Shown here one piece after another: positions 54,629 through 61,878 of a DNA stretch of 64,000 nt (the stretch's first letter is position 1; the number at the start of each line of letters is the position of its first letter). Source of the stretch: Echinicola pacifica DSM 19836 (GTDB taxonomy: Bacteria > Bacteroidota > Bacteroidia > Cytophagales > Cyclobacteriaceae); NCBI RefSeq assembly GCF_000373245.1, contig NZ_KB890759.1, positions 114,852 to 178,851 of the forward strand, given 5' to 3'. Under the pieces are notes generated by a model, which saw only the letters and a program-made list of their open reading frames with translations, made no database searches and was not told the DNA's origin. The translations under genes were made by a program, and so were the position numbers.

Positions 54629-54764
54629 GCAGGTAACGGTATATATAAGTGAAATGCGGGAATTCATGGCACTTAACTTTCCATTTGCTGCTATGTTTGT
54701 TTATATTCCATTCATTTAAATGTGGCACTTTTCTCCGCATTACGTTTATACCATTTTGTGGCTA
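54629..54764 (-). repeat. attC-like inverted repeat R7
   Basis: The left arm GGTAACGGTATATATAAG leads to AATGCGGG, and the right arm reversed reads AATGGTATAAACGTAATGCGG; both also carry GGCACTT/GTGCCA inner parts. The right end overlaps the stop of the next gene. Confidence 0.55.
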
Positions 54765-55790
54765 GTTTTTCTTTTTTATAATTTTCACAATTCGATTTAT
54801 TATGATTTCCGACAAATTCCACTCATAACCTTCAAAATCCGTCGTGTTGATAAACTGAACAACAATTGCATCTATATCTTTATGGTATTCTGCCAAGCTT
54901 TGGTAACCAACCACTAAACCTCCGTGATTATATTCGTAAGGATATATTTCCTGTTCACCCTCTTCAAATACAGACCCATCATTCAAGGCTCTTAGGAATG
55001 TTCCTACATCCTCTGCGGTTGCTAACATTCCATATTCTCGGGCTTTAAAATCTTCTTCAATTCCTACATAATATCCGCTCATCACATCTTCCAAATCCAC
55101 TTCTGTTATTGAAAAGTAGGTGTTTTTCAATTCTAGAGGAATTAATATTTTTTCTTTGATATAATCATTATGATTGTATCCTAAAACCTTATCCAAAACT
55201 CTTCGAAGCAACAAATAATTCGTGTTAGAATATTCATATCCTTTGTCTGGTTTAAAGCTAGCAGGTAAGTCTAAAGCAAAATCTAAGGCATTTTTGCCAT
55301 TTTCTTCCTCGTTTTTCCAAAACGCTGGATTATCTGTGAAATTTGGAATACCGGAACGGTGCTGAATCATCATTTTCAATGTGATTTTATCGGCATTTTC
55401 TATTCTTCCTTTTAGTTCGGGAAGATAATAGGATAATGATTTATCAAAAGACAATCGCTTCTCTTTGACCAATTTAGTAGCTGCTACAGCTGTATATAAC
55501 TTACTAATACTAGCAATTTTGAATAATGATTTTGGGTCGGCTGGTATTTTCATTTCTCTATCTTTCCAACCGCCTTTGTAAAATGCGGGTGGTTTTCCAG
55601 CTTGGTCTACGTAAACAATCATACCATCAAAACCATAACCTATTGCTTCATCTACTTGCTTCTGAACGGTATCTGGCAGCGGTAAAATCCAAGCTTTTAC
55701 CAATACCCAAGGCACGAAAAACAATGAAACTGCGGTCCCAACAAACAATAATACTCTTACAATCCATTTGGCTCTTTTGTTTTTTATCAT
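54762..55790 (-). CDS. Serine hydrolase of the beta-lactamase (class C/PBP-like) family
   Basis: A 342-residue protein with an N-terminal transmembrane anchor (about 9-31). Catalytic motifs of the PF00144 family are present: SxxK is SISK at 94-97, YxN is YSN at 187-189, and the third box is HGG near residue 298. Such proteins act as D-aminopeptidases, esterases or carboxypeptidases, and few are true beta-lactamases. It is periplasmic and membrane-anchored. It is the only gene between R7 and R8. Confidence 0.87.
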   Translation of the reverse strand: MIKNKRAKWIVRVLLFVGTAVSLFFVPWVLVKAWILPLPDTVQKQVDEAIGYGFDGMIVYVDQAGKPPAFYKGGWKDREMKIPADPKSLFKIASISKLYTAVAATKLVKEKRLSFDKSLSYYLPELKGRIENADKITLKMMIQHRSGIPNFTDNPAFWKNEEENGKNALDFALDLPASFKPDKGYEYSNTNYLLLRRVLDKVLGYNHNDYIKEKILIPLELKNTYFSITEVDLEDVMSGYYVGIEEDFKAREYGMLATAEDVGTFLRALNDGSVFEEGEQEIYPYEYNHGGLVVGYQSLAEYHKDIDAIVVQFINTTDFEGYEWNLSEIIINRIVKIIKKKN

Positions 55791-55865
55791 ATTTACTTTT
55801 CGGTTTTCTCTTTTTGAAATTGGCGTTAGAAGTAGCCAATTCTTATAGTATCATTTCTCAAATTA

Positions 55866-56060
55866 GCCACAACGTTTAGTATATGGCAAGTAGGGCAGTT
55901 GAAAGCGATGAACTTTCAGGTTTGCACTGAGCCAAACCGTTGTATTTTGTTTTTAATTTATTCATTTTAAAAGCCAAATCAACGATTTGGCGGTGTTTGT
56001 ATACAGCACTGATCTTTCGTAAACCACCGAACGCCCTATTTGCTATATACAGTTTTAGCT
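55866..56060 (-). repeat. attC-like inverted repeat R8
   Basis: Left GTATATGGCAAGTAGGGC and right, reversed, GTATATAGCAAATAGGGC differ only at two positions, both G.T on the plus strand. The left box is CAACG and the right outer box is GTTTTAGC. At about 195 bases it is the longest of the series. Confidence 0.65.
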
Positions 56061-56067
56061 ATATACC

Positions 56068-56606
56068 TTATTTGTTCTTTATTTCTCCAAAACCAAAGAC
56101 AGAAGCTAAATATTCGTTTTCTTTTAGAATCTTATCCGACTTTCGGACACTATAATAACCATACCCAAGCCCCATCAACACAATCACCTTCCATAATATT
56201 CCTGTCCATAAGTAAAGCGGATTAATGACTAGGAGAATTAGATAATATAATACAGTCAAGCTTAGTGGAAGAAAAAGGGCAATTTTTGGTTTTTAAAAGT
56301 CAGGAAACAAAATCCAACAAACATTAGTCCTAAGACAATACTAAATATCAGAGTGACCACTGATGGTGTACTCATAAGTGATGTAAACGGAACAATGATA
56401 TAAAATACACCTAATATGAAAAGTATTATTCTTGATTTTTCCAATCACTCTATAGATTCTTCTACATCGCTTTTTTGAATTACTTGTTTAGCAACAAATG
56501 ATGCTTGTTCTTTATCAGTTCCTTTTAATGGGTATTTACAGACGTTGCATACTGCTATATCATCATTAATCTCTGTTTTACAAATTTTGCATTCTGTCAA
56601 ATTCAT
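56068..56606 (-). pseudogene. Zinc-ribbon membrane protein, disrupted by a stop and a frameshift
   Basis: Reading from ATG 56606 gives MNLTECKICKTEINDDIAVC and onward, an N-terminal zinc ribbon with CxxC at 6-9 and 20-23. It is interrupted by an in-frame TGA at codon 54 (56445-56447). Beyond it the frame stays open (LEKSRIILFILGVFYIIVP) through two hydrophobic helices until a one-base deletion in an A5 run (56283-56287). Adding one A joins it to the next frame (KIALFLPLSLTVLYYLILL) and a third helix region, ending GFGEIKNK. The repaired length would be 179 residues. Two lesions argue for a decayed gene, though each is a single-base change. It is the sole cargo between R8 and the hairpin at 56635. 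Confidence 0.75.
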
Positions 56607-56634
56607 TTGGGCTTTGGCTTATAGAAAACTATTT

Positions 56635-56678
56635 GGCTATGCGCAGTGTCCCGAAGGGCATTGCGTATAGCCTTTTTT
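56635..56678 (+). terminator. Very stable hairpin with T-run on the plus strand
   Basis: Bases 56635-56672 form an 18-base-pair stem with loop GAA on the plus strand, using three G.U pairs, followed by six Ts. On the minus strand the three G.U pairs become C.A mismatches, so the structure and the T-run both belong to the plus strand although all flanking genes are on minus. It may terminate antisense transcription or be a short, degenerate recombination site. Confidence 0.7.
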
Positions 56679-56690
56679 AGGTGCTGACAT

Positions 56691-57167
56691 TTATTTTTTC
56701 TTTATTGGTATCCAGATTTCTTCTTCGGATTCTGGGTCATTATTTTTATATCTTTCACCTAAAATTTCAAAATGTGGTCTATTGTCCAATTCGAAATCCG
56801 ACTTAGGCAACCAAGTTCCTAAAATGTACTGAAATATTGAATGGTCTGTATTCAATCCTTTGTATTCAAAGACTGCATAAAGTCCGCCTTGTAAATCGAA
56901 AGTTTCCATTTCGGGCGGCACCTTATTGTAATTCTCCACCTCAACAGTTGCCCATCGTTCAAATTCATTTGTTGATTTAAAGTCTGTAAAATGAGTTGGT
57001 TCGTACACAACCAAAGAAATCAAATCGTTATTCAGATTATTTGTGATTTCTTTCCGCTTCGGGCCAAATCTTCTCCAAAGTTCGCCAATCTTATAGTCAG
57101 CAAAGCTCATGTTTAATCGTTGACCGATTAACTTCTTGTCATCTATTATTTCAATTTTTGGTTGCAT
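56691..57167 (-). CDS. GyrI-like / AraC effector-binding domain protein
   Basis: A 158-residue protein of the GyrI-like small-molecule-binding family. It has MQPKIEIIDDKKLIGQRLNMSFADYKIGELWRRF at the N-terminus, YAVFEYKGLNTDHSIFQYILGTWLPKSDFEL in the middle and the closing EEEIWIPIKK. It has no DNA-binding domain. Family members bind hydrophobic cations or, in E. coli SbmC, protect gyrase. As a lone cassette-like gene it may confer tolerance to a toxic compound; that is inference. Confidence 0.82.
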   Translation of the reverse strand: MQPKIEIIDDKKLIGQRLNMSFADYKIGELWRRFGPKRKEITNNLNNDLISLVVYEPTHFTDFKSTNEFERWATVEVENYNKVPPEMETFDLQGGLYAVFEYKGLNTDHSIFQYILGTWLPKSDFELDNRPHFEILGERYKNNDPESEEEIWIPIKKK

Positions 57168-57188
57168 TCTCTTCCTTTTGATTTTTCA

Positions 57189-57325
57189 GCTTAGCCATAC
57201 CTGTTTATAATATGAAACGGTTGAGTTTTCGGGCTGCATTCTTGCCACTTACAAGAATATTGAAGCAAGAGCCAAACACTCACAAATCACTAAAAACCAA
57301 TTGTTTTATATTGTGTGTTAGAGGC
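57189..57325 (-). repeat. attC-like inverted repeat R9
   Basis: Left ATAATATGAAACGGTTGAG pairs with right (reversed ACAATATAAAACAATTGG). Three of five differences are G.T on the plus strand. The outer right box is GTTAGAG. About 137 bases. Confidence 0.5.
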
Positions 57326-57334
57326 TGGGCTTTA

Positions 57335-58429
57335 TTAAATATCAGGTTTAAATCTATCAAATGATTTCCAATATTTGTCTTTGTAAATATCATAATCAAT
57401 ATTTAGTCTATTTCTGTAATCCAATTGATTTTTAGTTAAAACTTTTGATGGTAATCTGAAATCTTTACAGGCAAAATATATTTCTCTGGAACCATCAGCG
57501 GTCTGTCTACCAATACTTAAATAACCTTCTGAATCTTTAAGTTCAAGCATTATATTGTCCTCAAAAATATTCATTAATTCATAAGTCTCTTTATCAGGCA
57601 TTCCATTCTCATTGCCTTTATATTTAATCTCAATTGTCAAAATCCATGGGTGTGATGCTTTACTATCCCAATCAAGTAAGGTAGAGTTTACAATTGCCAA
57701 TAAAGGCTTTCCATTATTTAAAGTTGCTTCTAGAGAGTTATAACTATCATTTTCGGTGTTATACCTTGTTCCTTCATATTTTTCTATAAATTCTTTCTGT
57801 CTCCAGTTAAGATAATCCTTTAATTTTTCAATTGGAATCAACTCTTTTTCTGCCTCAACTTGTCCAATAACCTTCATATTATCGATAGTTGTGACAGAGT
57901 TTAACTCTCCTAAATAATTATCCATGAAGATATATACCCCGTTTGTTATTGGTTCTTTTAAATCTTCTGTGTAATCTGCATAAGTAATGGTAATATCTAT
58001 TTCATCAGGAAGTCCAGAATTATCATTAGAATAAAATGATAAATTCTCCTGGCTAAATTTCAAATCGCCCATACTGATATTAACATCTTTTATATCGAGT
58101 GCTGGTTTTAATGCTGAAAATTTCCAATTATCAATCTTGGGTGCAGAGTTAACCAAATCCTCAACAAATACAATGTTTTTGTAAACCCCATCGGCAGTTA
58201 AAATTAATTCCGCAGTATTATTGTCGCACATACCGGCTAAAAACCAATATCCGTCTCTAAGTTGATTTAGTTTTGATGACAATTTATTAAAGAAATCACG
58301 TTCAATATTTCCTTGATTCTTTATGACTTTTAAGAAATTCTTTTCATTATTCTGAAACCAAATCCAAAAGTCTTCATTGGATTTTATCGGTGTATCCTTT
58401 GCTCCTAATAAGTTTCTAAATATTCCCAT
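57335..58429 (-). CDS. DUF695 domain-containing protein
   Basis: A 364-residue cytoplasmic protein. The C-terminal third matches DUF695-type sequences (MPDKETYELMNIFEDNIMLELKDSEGYLSIGRQTADGSREIYFACKDFR), and the N-terminal half (FWIWFQNNEKNFLKVIKNQ and onward) belongs to the same larger family. No catalytic motif is visible. DUF695 proteins are frequently found near polymorphic toxin and immunity loci, but no toxin is recognised here. The gene starts immediately next to the stop of a decayed ORF upstream. Confidence 0.8.
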   Translation of the reverse strand: MGIFRNLLGAKDTPIKSNEDFWIWFQNNEKNFLKVIKNQGNIERDFFNKLSSKLNQLRDGYWFLAGMCDNNTAELILTADGVYKNIVFVEDLVNSAPKIDNWKFSALKPALDIKDVNISMGDLKFSQENLSFYSNDNSGLPDEIDITITYADYTEDLKEPITNGVYIFMDNYLGELNSVTTIDNMKVIGQVEAEKELIPIEKLKDYLNWRQKEFIEKYEGTRYNTENDSYNSLEATLNNGKPLLAIVNSTLLDWDSKASHPWILTIEIKYKGNENGMPDKETYELMNIFEDNIMLELKDSEGYLSIGRQTADGSREIYFACKDFRLPSKVLTKNQLDYRNRLNIDYDIYKDKYWKSFDRFKPDI

Positions 58430-58790
58430 TCAATTAATTTTTTTATGTTCAGTTACAAAATCATCAATTTTTGGATTAATGTCAGTCGGTTTTAATAATA
58501 CTTTTAGGAATTGTATTGAGTAATCAAAGTCTATGAATAAATATCTATGAATAAATAATCGTAAGCGTATGGTCTTTCTTGTAATTTTTTAAAATGGTCT
58601 TTTATTTCGGTTAGTTGATTCTATTACCTATTTACAAACCAATTTATCCAAAAAATAATGTGAGTCCTCATTTTTTTCTTTGTAGGTAATACAGCCATTT
58701 TCGTAACTAATCACATCGACACCAAAGTCCTTTAATACCTTTAGCATTGATTAACAAATATTTCATAATCTGACTGACTAATCAGATTTT
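58430..58790 (-). pseudogene. Decayed small gene with a 14-base tandem duplication
   Basis: Three reading-frame pieces are in order on the minus strand: KNLISQSDYEIFVNQ (about 58741-58790), then MLKVLKDFGVDVISYENGC and onward (58628-58747), then QLTEIKDHFKKLQERPYAYDY and a final part ending TDINPKIDDFVTEHKKIN at a TGA (58430-58432). The last two parts are split by a 14-base tandem duplication; removing one copy gives the seamless DYLFIDFDYSIQFLKVLL. Further frameshifts separate the first pieces. I do not recognise the family. It shares its end with the DUF695 start, so both probably travelled together. Confidence 0.6.
58530..58557. repeat. 14-base tandem duplication
   Basis: TCTATGAATAAATA occurs twice without a gap (58530-58543 and 58544-58557). 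Deleting one copy restores the reading frame of the surrounding decayed gene, so it is probably a recent slippage event. Confidence 0.85.
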
Positions 58791-58873
58791 TATAGTTATC
58801 AGGTACTTGTATTTACTTTTTCCTTAAAAATTTTAGCCTCAATCTTTATGTTTGAGGGGTCTATTAACATTCC

Positions 58874-59007
58874 TGGTAACGGCCGTGGCTATGGCAAGTG
58901 CGGGATTTTGAAACCGAATCTTTGTCCGCCATACCGAATGTTATTTAGTTGTATTATCTTCATGTTTAAGCAGTCAGCCCGAATTTGCTATAGCCCATGT
59001 TGGGGCA
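58874..59007 (-). repeat. attC-like inverted repeat R10
   Basis: Left GGCTATGGCAAGTGCGGG and right, reversed, GGCTATAGCAAATTCGGG. Outer boxes are GGTAAC and GTTGGG. Its first 50 bases (58878-58927) are identical to those of R14 4 kb away. Confidence 0.65.
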
Positions 59008-59044
59008 TCGTGTTTTTCTGTTCTGTTGTAGTCAATAGGTTCAG

Positions 59045-59482
59045 TTACAATTCAAATTTAAAGTCTTGATTGTAAGCTGTTTTAACTGCTTTTCCACGTT
59101 GTATAGATGGTTCCCATTTTTCCATTAAACGAATTACCCTTATAGCTTCATTATCAAGCAGCGGGTGAACACTTTTTGTCACTTCGATTTCACCAACCGT
59201 TCCGTCGACCTGAACCACATACTTAATTGTGACAATCCCTTCAATTTTCTTTTTGACTGCTTTTTCGGGATATTTCAAGTTGTCGGTAATTAGTTCAGTT
59301 ATTCCTTTTTCTCCATTTGGATACTTTGCCCAACTCTCCACTAGAGAAAATCCGCCTTGATTTTTTACTGCTACTACTTCTTCATAGTTTTTGTCAACAT
59401 CCAAGTCATTGGAAGTTTGGTTTTGAGCGTAGGACCATGATGAAATGAGCATGGCAATAATTAAAATCAGCGTACTTTTCAT
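59045..59482 (-). CDS. TonB C-terminal domain protein, secreted
   Basis: A 145-residue protein starting MKSTLILIIAMLISSWSYAQ, a signal peptide. Upstream in-frame codons exist back to 59593 but run into the R11 repeat, so 59482 is the likely start. Residues about 60-145 form a TonB C-terminal-like domain (ELITDNLKYPEKAVKKKIEGIVTIKYVVQVDGTVGEIEVTKSV, then LDNEAIRVIRLMEKWEPS). It lacks the proline-rich spacer and transmembrane anchor of energising TonB, so it is probably a periplasmic family member of unknown role. Confidence 0.85.
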   Translation of the reverse strand: MKSTLILIIAMLISSWSYAQNQTSNDLDVDKNYEEVVAVKNQGGFSLVESWAKYPNGEKGITELITDNLKYPEKAVKKKIEGIVTIKYVVQVDGTVGEIEVTKSVHPLLDNEAIRVIRLMEKWEPSIQRGKAVKTAYNQDFKFEL

Positions 59483-59551
59483 AATTCGTTTTTTGATTTC
59501 TATTTGATTTGAATTCAACTTAAATTTTTCGGTTTCTTTTTTTTGGATTGT

Positions 59552-59680
59552 ACCCCAACGTGATTGTATATGATATTTTGCGTGTTTAAGCATCTAATTT
59601 AGTAAATACATACCAAATAGAAAATTCGCGAGGATCGTAAGTAGTCGAGAACTAGCCATTAATTAAACACGGTGTTGTAA
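59552..59680 (-). repeat. attC-like inverted repeat R11
   Basis: The left arm begins CCCCAACGTGATTGTATATG and the right arm ends TTAAACACGGTGTTGTA. Pairing is weaker than in R6 or R8, but the outer boxes CAACG and GTTGTA are present and the position between two genes is the same. Confidence 0.4.
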
Positions 59681-59698
59681 AACGTTTTTTTATTAAGT

Positions 59699-60262
59699 TT
59701 AAAATCGATAGCCAATTCTCAAATGTAAATTCACAGCTGCTTCTCCTTCATTTTCCAAATAACCAGCACTTTCCGCAAAATAATATCTGTAGCCAATTCC
59801 AATTCCAGTTTCGTAAGTAAAATGATTTCCGATATTTCTTTTTATTCCCCAAGTTGGAATTATTGAAATTTGATTAACGACTCTTAAATTGTCATAATTT
59901 GAAATTACAAACCAGTCAGGATAATAACTTGTTTTTAAAGAAACAAAATTCCCACTATTTCCAGCAATATTTCTCGATTTAGAAACTCGTTTATTTAAAT
60001 TATAATACCATCTTGGTTCTAAAGTAATAACAGGTGTCATTAAAAAACCAACTCCATCGTAGAAACTTCCACCAAAAATTTCGCTATCAAGTCCCAATTC
60101 ACTTCGTAATACTATTTGTTCGGATAATTTTGCTTCGTTATGAAACCAAACTCCTAATATTCCAGTTTGAATTCCGTATGTAGATTCTTCTACACTTGCG
60201 TTTTGAGATTTAGCAATAAAAGTCAATCCACATAAAACAATCGTTAAAATGGTTTTTTTCAT
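59699..60262 (-). CDS. Small outer membrane beta-barrel-like protein
   Basis: A 187-residue protein with signal MKKTILTIVLCGLTFIAKSQ. The mature part has strand-like segments (STYGIQTGILGVWFHNEAKL, TPVITLEPRWYYNLNKRV, FTYETGIGIGYRYYF) and closes AAVNLHLRIGYRF, the terminal aromatic strand of outer membrane barrels. No named family. It lies alone between R11 and R12. Confidence 0.7.
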   Translation of the reverse strand: MKKTILTIVLCGLTFIAKSQNASVEESTYGIQTGILGVWFHNEAKLSEQIVLRSELGLDSEIFGGSFYDGVGFLMTPVITLEPRWYYNLNKRVSKSRNIAGNSGNFVSLKTSYYPDWFVISNYDNLRVVNQISIIPTWGIKRNIGNHFTYETGIGIGYRYYFAESAGYLENEGEAAVNLHLRIGYRF

Positions 60263-60304
60263 TTTGTTTAATTTTTGTTCTAAAATTTAATTTTTCGTCA
60301 ATTG

Positions 60305-60440
60305 TTTTACAACGGTCTTGTATATGAAAAGTAGGTGACTGCGTGGCACTTTCCTGGCAAGTTGCATGAAAGTGGATGCGGGCTATGAACCTTTAATTTA
60401 CAACTATCTCGGCTATTATTTTTATACCTTGTTGGCCACA
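60305..60440 (-). repeat. attC-like inverted repeat R12
   Basis: Left CTTGTATATGAAAAGTAGG and right, reversed, AAGGTATAAAAATAATAGCC; three of the mismatches are G.T on the plus strand. Outer boxes are CAACG and GTTGGC. About 136 bases. Confidence 0.6.
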
Positions 60441-60447
60441 ATATTTT

Positions 60448-61107
60448 TTATTCCACTTTGATTTGTAATTCAGTCCAATTTAGTTTTTTGGTATTTATTT
60501 CATTTAAATTAATTCCAGTGTCGCTTAAAAACTTGTCAAAATCCGGAATTTCTTTATTATTACTAGCTTTTAATTCGTCAAATGGAATGCTTAAAATGAA
60601 TTTCTGATTTTTTTCCGATATTCCGAAAACATCGTCATTAGTTGCTATTTTTTCTCGTAAATCATAATCGTTGTAAATAAGATATGTTGATTCTCCGCTT
60701 TTGTCAATTGATATTCCGATTGAGTAATCAGCATAATTTTGGTCTTCTGGTGGTGTTCCTAAAAACCAATAAACAAGGTTGTGATAATTATAAGCAGTTA
60801 ATAATTCATTTTCAGGTAATTTTATTAAAGTCCAAGAACCAAAATCCGTTTTATTAATTGTCAATTTTATAGGTTCTCCTGCTCCAAATATTTCCGCCCA
60901 TTCTTGAATTTTTGGTTGTATATCTTTTAAACCTTTTCCTTTAACTAAAACAAAGCGATAGTATGTTGCCTTTTCAGTCGTTTCTTTAGAGAATTCAGTC
61001 ATTTTATTTTCAGATTTGGTTTGATATTTACACGAAAAACTCGTTAAAATCAGAAGCGTTATTAATATTCTCGGAGTTTTTTTCAAATTACAGGTAACGG
61101 TTTGCAT
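60448..61107 (-). CDS. Lipoprotein of unknown function
   Basis: A protein of up to 219 residues. The lipoprotein signal reads KKTPRILITLLILTSFSC (lipobox FSC). The only ATG before it, at 61107, lies inside the R13 repeat. A TTG codon at 61086, just before KKTP, would give a conventional lipoprotein start of 212 residues and is equally likely. The mature part includes YRFVLVKGKGLKDIQPKIQEWAEIFGAGEPIKLT and DYSIGISIDKSGESTYLIYND; I recognise no family. Confidence 0.65.
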   Translation of the reverse strand: MQTVTCNLKKTPRILITLLILTSFSCKYQTKSENKMTEFSKETTEKATYYRFVLVKGKGLKDIQPKIQEWAEIFGAGEPIKLTINKTDFGSWTLIKLPENELLTAYNYHNLVYWFLGTPPEDQNYADYSIGISIDKSGESTYLIYNDYDLREKIATNDDVFGISEKNQKFILSIPFDELKASNNKEIPDFDKFLSDTGINLNEINTKKLNWTELQIKVE

Positions 61108-61224
61108 ATGACTTGTGGCGGTTTCGAAGCACTTTCCTGTCCACCGAAACTAAAGCTTGTTACGAAGCGAAAATCTTGCTGATAGCCGTTCACTCGCCAT
61201 AAGCCATATGCCGAGTTGTGGTGC
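61092..61224 (-). repeat. attC-like inverted repeat R13
   Basis: Left GCATATGACTTGTGGCGG and right, reversed, GCATATGGCTTATGGCGA. Two of three core differences are G.T on the plus strand. Outer boxes are GGTAACG and GTTGTGG. About 133 bases. Confidence 0.6.
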
Positions 61225-61229
61225 GTTTT

Positions 61230-61466
61230 TTATTCTTTTTCATCTCTAACGGCTTCTCTCGCTTTCTTTACAATTTCTTGATAGTCCACTTGAAATGGTT
61301 CACTTAATTTATTTTCTAAAATACATTCTACGTCCCAAAGAACTCTTTGCTCTGATTGGTCTTCAAATCTGCTTAAGTCATCACGCTCATTAAATCTACT
61401 GAGAAATTCAAAAAGGACAATTGCTTCTTATTTAGTTAATTCAATATAAACATTTTCATCAGACAT
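61230..61466 (-). pseudogene. Small cytoplasmic protein gene with an internal stop
   Basis: The frame from ATG 61466 to TAA 61230-61232 spans 79 codons and is open except for a TAA at codon 13 (61428-61430). Read through, it gives MSDENVYIELTK, stop, then EAIVLFEFLSRFNERDDLSR and LWDVECILENKLSEPFQVDYQ, ending REAVRDEKE. This is a compact acidic helical protein of a kind I associate with small cassette-type hypothetical genes, but I cannot name a family. The TAA is one base from AAA, GAA or CAA, so a single nonsense change explains the loss. It lies directly behind R13. Confidence 0.65.
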
Positions 61467-61878
61467 TCTCTAATCTAGTTTCAAGGTCGTTAAAGTACAG
61501 AATGAAAATCAAGAAGTTTCCTAATTCAGAATTACTCATACTTTTCTTTTTCAAGAAGTCAAATGGAAGCCTACAATTTTACCCAAAAGCTTTACAAGGA
61601 TATGGCATTACGGTGTTTTGAGCAGTAGCTGGAAGAAAGAAAAGCTGCCACAGCGGACTGTAATCCTATGCCCAAAAACGAAAAACGCTGCTTAAAACAC
61701 CCAAAGAAAACCAACAACAAATGGTTAGGCTACAAAATGAGACTGCTAAGTCAGCCCAATATTCATAATTCTTCCAAACACTTCTTAAAATAAACCCTTC
61801 CCAAAATCGGATTCCCCATAAGGATCCCCGGATTCGTCAACACTGCATTCATTTCTTGCCTATCGGCGAAACGAATAC
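61467..61878. other. Gene-poor stretch with possible ORF remnants
   Basis: About 410 bases without an intact gene. On the plus strand from 61562 a frame reads MEAYNFTQKLYKDMALRCFEQ, stop (TAG), then continues open (LEERKAATADCNPMPKNEKR) to about 61790; it could be the remnant of a gene, perhaps a transposase end, but I cannot identify it. The last 80 bases before 61879 contain a GCCGATAGGCAAG-like element (reverse strand) reminiscent of one arm of the attC-like repeats, without a clear partner. Confidence 0.35.

Noticed and set aside
54762..55790. True class C beta-lactamase
   Set aside because: The SxxK and YxN motifs are those of the broad family, and the membrane anchor and the HGG third box fit esterase or peptidase members better than AmpC.
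56040..56225. Plus-strand ORFs in the R8/zinc-ribbon region
   Set aside because: They run antisense through the decayed gene and the repeat and show no start signals or sensible composition.
56262..56444. Two separate small membrane proteins (56262-56444 and 56068-56259)
   Set aside because: Their junction and the upstream zinc-ribbon frame are explained better as one gene broken by a stop and a one-base deletion.
57335..58429. Polymorphic toxin or immunity system around DUF695
   Set aside because: No toxin domain, secretion signal or repeat-rich carrier protein is present nearby; DUF695 alone is not sufficient evidence.
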